64,000 bases of DNA from Zymoseptoria tritici IPO323 (lineage: Eukaryota; Ascomycota; Dothideomycetes; Mycosphaerellales; Mycosphaerellaceae). The notes under the pieces were generated by a model, which had not been told where the DNA came from, did no database searches, and worked only from the letters and a program-made list of their open reading frames with translations. The DNA is taken from NCBI RefSeq assembly GCF_000219625.1, contig NC_018209.1, positions 992,001 to 1,056,000 of the forward strand, given 5' to 3'. The position numbers and the translations under genes are program-made. This document shows positions 1-9,226 of the stretch, piece by piece (the first letter of the stretch is position 1; every line of letters begins with the position of its first letter).

Positions 1-260
1 CATTTGTGTGGAAGCAATGCCCCGCTTTCATCATCGTCAAGTTGTCAACCTCAGGCACGCAAGCAATCATCCCTACCAGATTCTAGATCGACCATAGCTT
101 CCTCCCGTCCTTACTGCTACCACCACTTTCGATAAATTCCTCCCCAATTGCTTTCTACTCCGAATACCTTCATCAGCACTCCAGCAAGACTACAGAATCA
201 TTCACACATTGCATGACAGCCATCACTTCAGGAATCCCGGCGCCTTAGGCGGAAGCGAAA

Positions 261-3200
261 ATGACCTCCGGACCTCTCTCCGCCGCCATATCGAGCTTGA
301 ATGGTGCCTCCGCTACTACCGAACAGAAGCTGCAAGCCGCCAAGAAGCTGAAGAGCCTCATCGTCGGCCAGGATCAACGCAAGGAGTTGGCTGTTAATGA
401 GGGTGTCGTTCAGCCTCTTGCCAACATCCTGTCCGCCGCCACCAAGTCTACAGGAAAGAGGAACCTCGATGCTCGTGGCGCACGAAACTCTCAGAATGAA
501 CAATGGAGTATTGAGGATGATCTCACACTACAGGCGGCCCTCATCATTGGAAGACTGGCAGCAGGCGGCTCGATCTTCTTCCCTCCACTTTGTGCCGCTG
601 ATGTTCCCAAGACACTGGTCGAAGCACTGTCCGCAGGTCTCAGTCCGCGGCTTGTGAATGCCATTCTTCAAGCACTGAAAGAGCTGGCTTCGTCTGCCTC
701 CACGACCGATGATTCTCCTGTGGACTTTGATTTCTGGTCCACCATCATCAATGTGCAGAGCTTGGCAGTTCTGGACGGCATACTCAAGCAAGACACTTCA
801 TCATCCGACGGCGCACAGCAGCTGCGTCTCGTCACGGACATCATTTCAGTCCTTCCCGATAGTCGGCCATCGCCAAATGGTATCAAGGCTCTGGTGGTCA
901 ATTGCGGTGTCCTTGACACCCTCGCCGCTCTCATGGTCTCTCACACCATCAAGGCCTCGATAGTGAGGCCCAACCGTGACTTCCCAAAGCTTCCGCCTGC
1001 TCCTCCTGAGATCTGCCTACCGAGCATCATCGCTGCAATATCAACTGTCATTACTGGATCGAACTATCGCGCGCATAGATTCATCCTGGCAACTCCAATC
1101 TACGAACTTTTCATGCATTCGGGATTGGACGGCAGCGATAGTCGCGCTTCGTTCGACGCCAAGCATGGATTCCAAAACCCGGACATCAGTCTGCTCCCCC
1201 CACTGCACATCCCGACCACCAGGACGGTCTCGCACAATCCAGGCTCAGGCAACTTTCCAGCTCTTCAGACCTTGCAGAGCGTCAAGTATGGCAAGAATCC
1301 ATCAGATACCACACCACTCGTGAGTGACATCGATCACTCGAATTCTGTTTGTGGCTGGCTGCTCGTCTTGATTCGAAGTCTTCACGGTCTCAACAGAATC
1401 AATGCATTGCGTCTGCTTGCGCTTGTCGCAAACGCCATCGAGCAAGATCCAGCGGGTGCGGCACACAAGAGCGAGTTCCAGCAAAAGACCAAAGAGCGTC
1501 AACGGCAGCTCTGTCTTCTCGCTGTGCCACTTGCGGTGCAAATTGTGAAAGACGTCAACGAGGGACAGCTTCCAACCAATCTCCAAGAAAGCCGTGCGCT
1601 AAAAGAACAGGCTTGCGCCGTCCTCGCTCTCCTAATCACATGTCATCGAGATCTCCAGGCCGCCGCTGTCGAAGCGGACGCGATCAAGCAAGTCTGTCCA
1701 ATCCTGAAGAAAAGCTTCGATAACGTCACCCTGGCAAAGCCCATGTGGTCAGCTCGATCCAAGGTCGACGAGCCTACGGATGCACCTGCGACGTGTCGCA
1801 TGGGCAAGGTCGTGTTCCCACCTGAGATCTACCACGCCATGCGGTGCCGCCAAGGTGCACTAAAAGCGCTGGAGGCCATCGCTGCCAAAGAAGACGTCCA
1901 CCGAAAGGCTATCATCGAATCAGGTGTTGTCAGCTGTATCATCGACTCGCTGAAGCCCTTTATTCCCAATGCTGCGTCAAATGCACTCGACAACCGGGTA
2001 CCTATCACGCCCAAGGACGGAAACACCGTCGCTGTCATACTTGCAGCCTGTCATGCGGCGCGATCAATGTCTCGCAGTGTCAGCGTGTTACGAACCAGCC
2101 TCATCGATGGTGGCATAGCAAAGCCGCTTATGCAGCTGCTCTCGCACCCATCATTGGAGGTGCAAGTGGCCGCCACAGATGTGTGCTGCAATCTTGTCAC
2201 TGACTTCAGCCCCATGCGGGAAGAGCTCTCACAGACTGGCGTGGTACGGACCCTGTGCGAGCACGCCCGAAGCAATTCGCCAGCGCTGAGACTCTCCAGT
2301 CTATGGGCGCTCAAGCATCTTGTGTTTGCAAGTCCCAAAGATCTCAAATTTGCCACGCTGGAAGAGCTCGGCACTGGCTTCCTTGTGGGTATCATTCAGG
2401 GAGAGCAGCGAGAAGGGCCATCGAATGGTGGTGGTGTCAGCGTAAATCTTAGTACTCCGAACGCGGCCGGCGAGCAGGTCGACATCCTCAACCCGTCATC
2501 CATGGACGTGGACGAACCAATCGTCGATACGCCCGAGGAGCCCATGGACGAGGACGAGGACGACGACGAAGCTGGCAACGACGATGGCGACATGATCTTC
2601 GATGAGCAATCCCGCACATACTACCAATCATCGCAAATGCGATCCACCCTCGACCTACCCGCCCCAGCATTTAGTAGCAAGCGCTACCTCTCCTCGATGC
2701 GCGAACTCGAACAAGACGAAGAATACCTCTCCCGCCGCGACGAAGCGGCCACTCAACAACAAGCCCTCGACTTCATCCGCAACTTCATCAACGGCGAAGA
2801 CTGCGCCGTCTTCTCCGATCACATCATGAACACCATCGGCTCCGCCCAAGTCTACGATCTCCTCACCGCCAAACTCGCCCCTCTCCCCTCTCGCTCCACC
2901 ACCACCACCACCCGTCCCCTCCACAACCCTACCGAACTCATCCTCTCCACCGTCCACGTCATCATCCACCTCGCCAACGCCTCGCCCCGCCACCGCCAAA
3001 TGCTCATCGCACAAAAACCCCTCCTCTCCGCCTTACTCCCTCATTTCCACCACCCCGACCCCCGCGTCCGCGTTATGTGCGTCTGGGCGATCAACAGCTT
3101 AACCTGGATCGAAGAGGAAGGCGACCGCCGAGAAGCGAAACAGCGATCGAACGAGTTGAAAGCGATGGGGTTCGAGCAGGCGGTGAAATCGCTCAAGGAC

Positions 3201-3263
3201 GATCCGGTCTTGGATGTTAGGGAACGGGTCAAGACTGCGATTCGCCAGTTTGAGACGCTTTAG
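261..3263 (+). CDS. GID5: Armadillo-repeat GID ubiquitin ligase subunit (Gid5/Vid28, ARMC8-like)
   Basis: Single-exon gene of 1000 residues starting at an ATG at 261. The protein is helical and leucine/alanine rich throughout, as expected of stacked armadillo repeats, with typical repeat sequence near residues 580-720 (for example LKALEAIAAKEDVHRKAI) and at the C-terminus (VRVMCVWAINSLTWIEEE). An acidic linker with DEDEDDDE at about residues 750-775 interrupts the repeats. By family knowledge, Gid5/Vid28 (human ARMC8) is a scaffold of the GID/CTLH E3 ligase, holding substrate receptors such as Gid4 for degradation of gluconeogenic enzymes. Length fits fungal orthologues. The assignment rests on overall sequence character and the conserved C-terminus. 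Another armadillo protein is possible but less likely. Transcribed towards the BTB gene at 3955-5686. Confidence 0.8.
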   Translation: MTSGPLSAAISSLNGASATTEQKLQAAKKLKSLIVGQDQRKELAVNEGVVQPLANILSAATKSTGKRNLDARGARNSQNEQWSIEDDLTLQAALIIGRLAAGGSIFFPPLCAADVPKTLVEALSAGLSPRLVNAILQALKELASSASTTDDSPVDFDFWSTIINVQSLAVLDGILKQDTSSSDGAQQLRLVTDIISVLPDSRPSPNGIKALVVNCGVLDTLAALMVSHTIKASIVRPNRDFPKLPPAPPEICLPSIIAAISTVITGSNYRAHRFILATPIYELFMHSGLDGSDSRASFDAKHGFQNPDISLLPPLHIPTTRTVSHNPGSGNFPALQTLQSVKYGKNPSDTTPLVSDIDHSNSVCGWLLVLIRSLHGLNRINALRLLALVANAIEQDPAGAAHKSEFQQKTKERQRQLCLLAVPLAVQIVKDVNEGQLPTNLQESRALKEQACAVLALLITCHRDLQAAAVEADAIKQVCPILKKSFDNVTLAKPMWSARSKVDEPTDAPATCRMGKVVFPPEIYHAMRCRQGALKALEAIAAKEDVHRKAIIESGVVSCIIDSLKPFIPNAASNALDNRVPITPKDGNTVAVILAACHAARSMSRSVSVLRTSLIDGGIAKPLMQLLSHPSLEVQVAATDVCCNLVTDFSPMREELSQTGVVRTLCEHARSNSPALRLSSLWALKHLVFASPKDLKFATLEELGTGFLVGIIQGEQREGPSNGGGVSVNLSTPNAAGEQVDILNPSSMDVDEPIVDTPEEPMDEDEDDDEAGNDDGDMIFDEQSRTYYQSSQMRSTLDLPAPAFSSKRYLSSMRELEQDEEYLSRRDEAATQQQALDFIRNFINGEDCAVFSDHIMNTIGSAQVYDLLTAKLAPLPSRSTTTTTRPLHNPTELILSTVHVIIHLANASPRHRQMLIAQKPLLSALLPHFHHPDPRVRVMCVWAINSLTWIEEEGDRREAKQRSNELKAMGFEQAVKSLKDDPVLDVRERVKTAIRQFETL

Positions 3264-3954
3264 TTTGGAGTCCGGCCGGCTGAGGAGGAGGATGAGATGG
3301 CGGGGTTTGAGATTGTGAGTTTTTCGGAGTTGCAGACGCCGGAGAGGGTGGAGCGGGAGAGGATGGAGAGGGAGAGGGCGGAGTGGGAGAGGAGGATGAT
3401 GGAGGGGAGGATGATGGAGGGGAGGTGGGCGGATCGGCAGGAGAGGGAGAGGGAAAGAGAGAGGGAGATCACTAGGGAGGCGGGGTTGAGAAGTGAGTGG
3501 TGGCGGATGCATGGTGGTGGAGCCGATCCTGGAGGGAGTGGTGGAGGAGGTGGAGCGAGTGGGAGTGGGAGTGGGAGTGGTAATTAGGTGGGTGAGGGAT
3601 GAGGGGTGTTATTATTAGTGGACAAGGAGACGCTAGAGTGGTCTTCTGATTTTGATACAGAACGTATGACGGTTTGTACCGATGCAGTACAGATTCCTGC
3701 ATGATGTAAAGTTTCTTCAGTATTGGTCGCCTTCGTCTTGCACGATCATCTCGGTGTGCACATGTCAGCGGCGTGGTGACAGCAGCTTGATACCTTCCAT
3801 TTTGCTCGCCTTGACATGATCGTTCATTCCTTTTGTTCCCATATCTCCTTGTCCGTGCCAGTATCTTTCACAGAGCAAGCCCGTCGTTTCCGAGCGTGCA
3901 CGTTTCATTCGCAAGAGCAAAGCAGCTCGTTTCCTCAAGCGGCGCGACATTGTC
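3264..3954. other. Convergent intergenic region with purine-rich low-complexity tract
   Basis: This lies between the 3' ends of the GID5-like and BTB genes. Positions about 3330-3480 on the plus strand are almost pure A/G (repeats of GAGAGG, GGAGAG, ATGGAG), followed by GGGAGT repeats near 3555-3585. A plus-strand reading frame from 3297 to 3587 (96 residues, Glu/Arg/Met-rich then Gly/Ser-rich) follows only because the tract lacks T. It is probably 3' UTR rather than a gene. Confidence 0.55.
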
Positions 3955-5686
3955 CTAGAGAATGACGTTGTTCTTCGCCCAATGCCTAGTACGACAGTAG
4001 ACACACCGCGCCTGGTATCCGTTGGGGGCTTCCGGGTCGCGTTCCAAGTTGTAGTAGAAGTCGTGGCTTCTGCACTGTTGCCTGTTGCGGCACCTCCGAA
4101 TAGCGTTTATGTCAATGATTTGGTTGACCACGGCCTTCTGCAGTGCAACCTCGTCCTCAAGCTCCGAAACTCTGGCTCTCCACAGGTCGAGGTTTGGCGG
4201 GGCCGCTACGACTGCGAGTGCCTGGTTCCAATTCGTCGCTTGTTGGCGGAGCTGGTAGATGGTCTGTTCGGAGGTCATTGCCTGAAGCTTGGCGGCGGCT
4301 TGTGCAGACTTGAGTGTGTCGATTTGGGCGTGGGCGATCGCGAGATCAGCATTGGCCTTTGCGAGGCTGCTGTACGCGTTCGCAATCTCCTCGCGGCTCT
4401 TCCTGTCTTGAGCTTTGTCCCGCTCCTTCAAACGAGTCAGGGCTTCCTGGACCATGGCTTTGTTGCGTGAATCGCTTCTCATCGCTTCAGATAGCGACTC
4501 TTCGCCGTTGCGCACCTGCTCCTGTAGATCGCTCACCTTGGCTTCAGAGACGGCGTGGGCGGTCCTGAGCGCTTTGAGTTCCGTTTTTGTGGAAGCGAGG
4601 CTACCATTCGCCTGCGTGAGTTTCTTGGCGGCGTCGGTGATTTGATCGCAACGCAGTCTGTCCTGATCTTTACTCTGCTGCTTGATGCGCATAATGCGCT
4701 CCTCGTATTCTCGCTTGATTGTCGTCGTCTCTTCCTTCAGAAGTGCGTTCGACGCCTTTTCCTTGGCCGCCATTTCACTCTCAAGCCGCTTGATATCCGA
4801 CTCCAACTGCTTCATCGTTGTGTCATGCACTTTCTCCTTCTTCTGCAACTCGCTATCGACGCTGCTGGTAGCCGTGCGAGCTACGTCGGCGGCCTTTTTC
4901 AACGCCAAGATCTCGTGCTGGCAAGCCTGCACTTCTCCACTCTGTTCCGTGTGGCGAATGGCGACGGATGCAAGAATGTCCATCGCCAGGTCTTGCAAAC
5001 CTTCGTCCTTCATGATACAGTCGATGAACCCACAGTCGTTGAGATACTTGTCCGCATGCTCCAGGATCATTTCAAGGATGACCGCGCGTAAGCCGTCGGT
5101 TCCTGAAAGAGCTTGGGTGTAAACTTCACTTGCAAGCTCGATCATGTCCTCGGGGTCCAGCACAATGCCCTTACGTCTTGCTGCACCGAAGCGCTCTTGT
5201 GCAAGGATTTCGAGCTCAGGCAACTGATACGAAGCTGCGAGGTTGCCCACTTGAGCGTGCGCCAGCAGTATGTCCTTCGAAGAGCCTTCTTCAATCTTCT
5301 CGGACGCAGTCCACGGCTTGTTTGCGGAGACCTCTGACTGACGCGCAGTGCTTATAGTCACAGCCTCATCGAGGCTGTAGGTACCATGGTACATGAATTG
5401 CAGCATGCTGTTCATGGACTTGGCACTGATGTGGTCGAGGGAGACGACTGTGATTCCATCATGCTGTGGGCAAGGCAAAAGACATCAGCATAGCTCGGTG
5501 TGAAATCAGTGTCAGTGTACGCACCTTGTCGCCGCCATCGCATTCCGTGGCCATCACCGCTGATGCGCTGCACACTACCGCGCGGTGCACCTTGAAGGTT
5601 TGGCCGCCGCAGTGCAGCTCGAGGTCTGCGTACCTCTGGTCGAGGGAGAGACGCGTGGTAGCGTCGGTGAGGAATTGAATCGTCAT
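3955..5686 (-). CDS. BTB/POZ domain protein with long coiled coil and C-terminal cysteine motif
   Basis: Two exons: 5525-5686 and 3955-5463, with a 61-nt intron (GTGCGT...CACAG) preserving phase; 556 residues. The N-terminus is a BTB/POZ domain: YADLELHCGGQTFKVHRAVV, then a conserved block containing MLQFMYHGTYSLDEA around residues 80-95. The BTB/BACK-like part runs to about residue 200. Residues about 220-490 are heptad-rich, charged coiled coil (SMC-like composition). The last 50 residues hold Cys-x5-Cys-x22-Cys-x2-Cys, a possible zinc ribbon. BTB domains often bind Cullin-3 or mediate dimerisation; the partner here is unknown. I do not recognise a named orthologue. The ATG at 5686 is the first in frame and sits just before the BTB motif. 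Confidence 0.75.
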
Positions 5687-6634
5687 GTCGGCGATGGTCG
5701 TTGATGTCGATGATGAAGTTGTTCGAAGCTGAAAGCGATCTCGGAATTCGACAACAGTGCGCTAGCCACCACTGTTCCAAGTCAGCCACATATGCAAACG
5801 GAGATCTTGGCTCACTTCACCGACTGCGTGATCTTCAGGAGCAAGCTTCGTGGTTTGAGACGAACCTCACTTGTTCCATCGCTGTCCTTCAGTCACGATG
5901 AGTCGATGTCCTGATCTTCCTCACTTCGCCGCCTGCTCATGCGAGCATCTCGTCCATACAGTCGAGATCACTGAGCTGGCGTCGAATGTCGCATGACCCT
6001 GCTGTCCTTTTCTTATTCTTGAGAACACACAACACTATAGGAAGGTTAATCACTTACACTGTCAGTTGTTTGACTCCTCCCGTGGACATCTTTGAACGAA
6101 TGCCGCCTTTGAGTTGAGGACAAAGGTCAGATCTTGCATCTTATTGAGAGATCAGGAGCCTACCTCGTTCACGACTGCGGAGAAGAGGCACATGATTGTT
6201 TGATCCCGCCGAGCGCCAGCATTCCGGCCACACAAGTCGATCACATCACCAGGCTGATCAAGCCTCGCACTGAAATCCCGTGAGCGAGGATGATGGCTTC
6301 GACGGTACAGGCGGCTGGTTTACTCGCAAAGGCCAATAGGCTGTCACACTGCGGACTGAGGTCTTCATGATGGAGTCGGACTTTGGATGCCACAATCTGC
6401 AACTTGCAAGAGCTCGTGTGTGCCACTGTCGAGCGCATGGGGTCGATGGACGTGAGGTCAAAGGTGATCGTCAAAAAGCCGAGTCATGGCACACCGTCGA
6501 ACCCTTGTCTGCAGAATGCTTGCATGCCGGGGTTTTGCCTTGACCAGGGCTCGAGAGGATACCACACTGTTGTACTCATCATCTGAGATCAGTATATACA
6601 CGCCAGCGAGCTTTGCTTTCACGGTACTTACAAG
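5687..6634. other. Divergent intergenic region, about 950 bp
   Basis: Shared upstream region of the BTB gene (minus) and the aldo-keto reductase gene (plus). It contains only short ORFs with no recognisable similarity or signal sequence. No tRNA, repeat or clear regulatory element could be made out by eye. Confidence 0.5.
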
Positions 6635-8018
6635 ATGTCAATGTATCCGCCGGCTCCGGAGCCAAAAAGTCTCCTCGGCTACCACCGCATCCTCTCGCCA
6701 ACCGCCGGAGTTCGTGTATCGCCGCTGTGTCTGGGAACAGCGAATTTCGGTGAGGCCTGGAAGTATGTCATCGAAAGTAGGGCGTTGCAATGCGACCTGA
6801 CCGGCTGATGTACCACAGAAACTTCATCGGAGAATGCAGTAAAGATACCACCTTTGCGATCCTGGACCACTTCTATGAGAATGGTGGGAACTTCATAGAT
6901 TGTGCCAACAATTACCAAGCCGAGGAAAGCGAGATCTGGGTCGGCGAATGGTTGAAGAAGAACAACAACCGTGACGAGATTGTGCTTGCCACCAAGTTCA
7001 CCTCCGGCTACCGGACCAACGGCGCCACCGAGAAGATTAAGAGCAACTTCCAAGGCAACCAAAGCAAGAGCTTGAGGCTATCGTTGAACGACTCTTTGAA
7101 GAAGCTTCAAACGGATTATGTCGACCTGCTGTATGTCCATTATTGGGACTACACGACCAGTATTCCCGAGTTGATGAACAGCCTGCATGCGTTGGTCACC
7201 GCTGGCAAGGTGTTGTACCTGGGTGTCTCGGATACTCCAGCGTGGGTCGTGGTCAAGTGCAATGACTATGCTCGCTTCCACGGGTTGACTCAGTTTTGCG
7301 TTTACCAGGGTCACTGGAGTGCCGCATTCCGAGATTTCGAGCGTGAGATCCTTCCCATGGTCGAGGCCGAGGGAATGGCGATCGCGCCATGGGGAGCGTT
7401 AGGTCGTAGCATGTTTGTGGGTGCTCAAATGAGCGGCTTGAACGGATTGTGCCAGAGCTGACTTTTGCACAGAAAAGTGCAGAAGAGTACAACGCTGCTG
7501 ATCGGGAAGGCCGCAAGACAGGTCCGCAGTCCGAGACACATCGTAAGGTGGCCATGAAGCTCGAAGAAATCGCGAAGAAGAAGGACACGGCGATCACCAG
7601 TATTGCTCTTGCCTATGTGATGCAAAAAGCTCCCGTATTTCATCTGCCATCACCCAGCACGCAGTTCTCCACTGACATTGCGTAGTATGTCTTCCCAGTT
7701 GTCGGCGGCCGCAAAGTCGAGCACCTGCAAGGCAATATCGAAGCTCTCGGCATCAAGTTGACGCAGGAAGAAATCGACGAGATCGAAGACACTGTACCGT
7801 TCGATGTCGGCTTCCCGCAGAGCTTCCTGTTCAGTGGTAAGCCGTACAGATCGAGATACACTTCCGCCGAAATGCCTCTCGTGATCACCAATACTGCCTT
7901 GGAGTCCCAGCCGAAACCACAGGTACGCTTGATCACATCTCTTTACACTCTCTCCACCGCATCGTGCTGATCAATGTCGAAGCCCATCGAGCCGAGACAA
8001 CGAGAGAACAAGGATTGA
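6635..8018 (+). CDS. Aryl-alcohol dehydrogenase-type aldo-keto reductase
   Basis: Five exons: 6635-6762, 6819-7416, 7473-7634, 7686-7922 and 7983-8018 (introns 51-60 nt), giving 386 residues, the usual length for fungal AAD proteins. It is expected to be an NADPH-dependent cytosolic reductase of aromatic and aliphatic aldehydes (AKR9-type). Visible family features are [12 protein letters not shown] near the N-terminus, catalytic Asp/Tyr in [10 protein letters not shown], catalytic Lys in VLATKF, His in LLYVHYWD, the APWGALG segment, and the cofactor-binding block [20 protein letters not shown] in exon 4. The last short exon, ending [11 protein letters not shown], is inferred from a good branch site and the proline-rich ends common in the family; without it the protein would end at 7970. 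Physiological substrate unknown. Confidence 0.88.
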
Positions 8019-8075
8019 GCTGGAATGAAACGCTCGGATATGTACAACTTACTCACTATACAGTTCGATTCACCA

Positions 8076-9017
8076 TCAGGCTATCCGACTCTTTATGTCT
8101 TCCCACGAATCGGCACTGAGCCTGCCTTGCGATACATTCATCGCAACAGATTGCAGACTAGCTTCCTTCTCTTCAAGCTTGTCCAGAAATGCATGAATGT
8201 CGTCCGCAGCTTGTTCGCTCGCTATATCGACCTTCGTGTCTTCATTCGCCTCCCAGATTATGTCTGACGTGGCGATCTGAACATCCAGCGCCTTCGAGAT
8301 GGCATCGCCGACCGCTCTGGTTTCTGTCGGTTCGGCGAACACGACCACCCTTTTACCGTCATCCTCGGCGACATCTAAGGCACCTGCCTCTAAAGCAGGC
8401 TCGAGGATCTCATCTTGACCAATGCCCTCCTTGCTCTCGAACGTGATTTTCCCTCTCTTAGCAAACAAATAGCTCGTAGGTGTGGTAGATCCTCCATGAT
8501 CTTTAATAGCCAATCGCACATCAGCGAGCGTCCGCAATTTGCTATCCGTCTCGCATTCGACAATAATAGCGATATTGTTGGGCAGTATTCCCTCCACCGA
8601 TACGCTCTCTAGACTTGCGCCTGTCGTACTCCTTCCTTGTCCTCGAGCTATTGCCGCCTCAATGGACGCTTTGGCGAATCCTTCCCTCTTCGCCTTTGTG
8701 ATAAGATCAGCCAAACGAGGGTTCGAGCCAGGGTCGCCGCCGAAGAGTTTCGAGGCCGTCGCTATTTCGTGCGCGAAGATGGAGCGTTGGCGATTCTTGG
8801 AAGCGTCCACCTTGGCTTTATCGTGTTTAATCTTCGACCATCGGGAATGGCCTGATCGAAGGCTAGCCGTAGTCGCGAACAATCGCGAAGGACTTCGATG
8901 GTATACGGCCGATTGTCGTGCGGGAATCGTCGCAAGTGTCCGCGAAGGACATCCTCGATAAGCAGCGAAGATATTGTGCACTCCGACAAGGGCCGAGTAT
9001 CCTCTGCTGGGAGCCAT
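8076..9017 (-). CDS. TACO1: YebC/TACO1-family mitochondrial translation activator
   Basis: Intronless gene of 313 residues. The family signature GHSRWSKIKHDKAKVDASKN begins near residue 55, followed by the conserved block SIEAAIARGQG and the acidic C-terminal domain of the YebC/PmpR/TACO1 family. The first about 50 residues are Arg/Ser-rich with few acidic residues, fitting a mitochondrial presequence. TACO1 and yeast Dpc29 bind mitoribosomes and support translation of mitochondrial mRNAs. The start is the ATG at 9017; the frame is open a further 11 codons upstream but contains no other ATG. It shares a short divergent promoter of about 210 bp with the LAA1-like gene. Confidence 0.88.
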   Translation of the reverse strand: MAPSRGYSALVGVHNIFAAYRGCPSRTLATIPARQSAVYHRSPSRLFATTASLRSGHSRWSKIKHDKAKVDASKNRQRSIFAHEIATASKLFGGDPGSNPRLADLITKAKREGFAKASIEAAIARGQGRSTTGASLESVSVEGILPNNIAIIVECETDSKLRTLADVRLAIKDHGGSTTPTSYLFAKRGKITFESKEGIGQDEILEPALEAGALDVAEDDGKRVVVFAEPTETRAVGDAISKALDVQIATSDIIWEANEDTKVDIASEQAADDIHAFLDKLEEKEASLQSVAMNVSQGRLSADSWEDIKSRIA

Positions 9018-9226
9018 GTTGATGTATAAAAATGTGGAAGACGTCGACAAAAAGTTGAGGTGAGGTCTGCTTTGAAGCCGAGTCGCGTGGAGAGCTTCGT
9101 CGATCCTCTCGTGTCTTCTTGAGCTTCTTTGACTCCTTTCATGAACACGAACACTTTGGACCTTGGAAGACTACGGTACAGCGGGGGCAGTACGAATGGC
9201 ATGATTCACTACACCACTCCTTGAAC
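9018..9226. promoter_or_regulatory. Short bidirectional promoter, TACO1-like / LAA1-like
   Basis: Only about 209 bp separate the ATG of the TACO1-like gene (minus) from the ATG of the LAA1-like gene (plus), so both promoters and 5' UTRs must lie here. No TATA box is obvious. Confidence 0.5.

Noticed and set aside
9018..9050. Start of the TACO1-like protein at 9050
   Set aside because: The codon on the minus strand is TTG; the ATG at 9017 gives a normal presequence.
9119..9226. Extended start of the LAA1-like protein at 9119
   Set aside because: The codon is TTG; the first ATG in frame is 9227, so the 36 extra residues are not expected to be translated.
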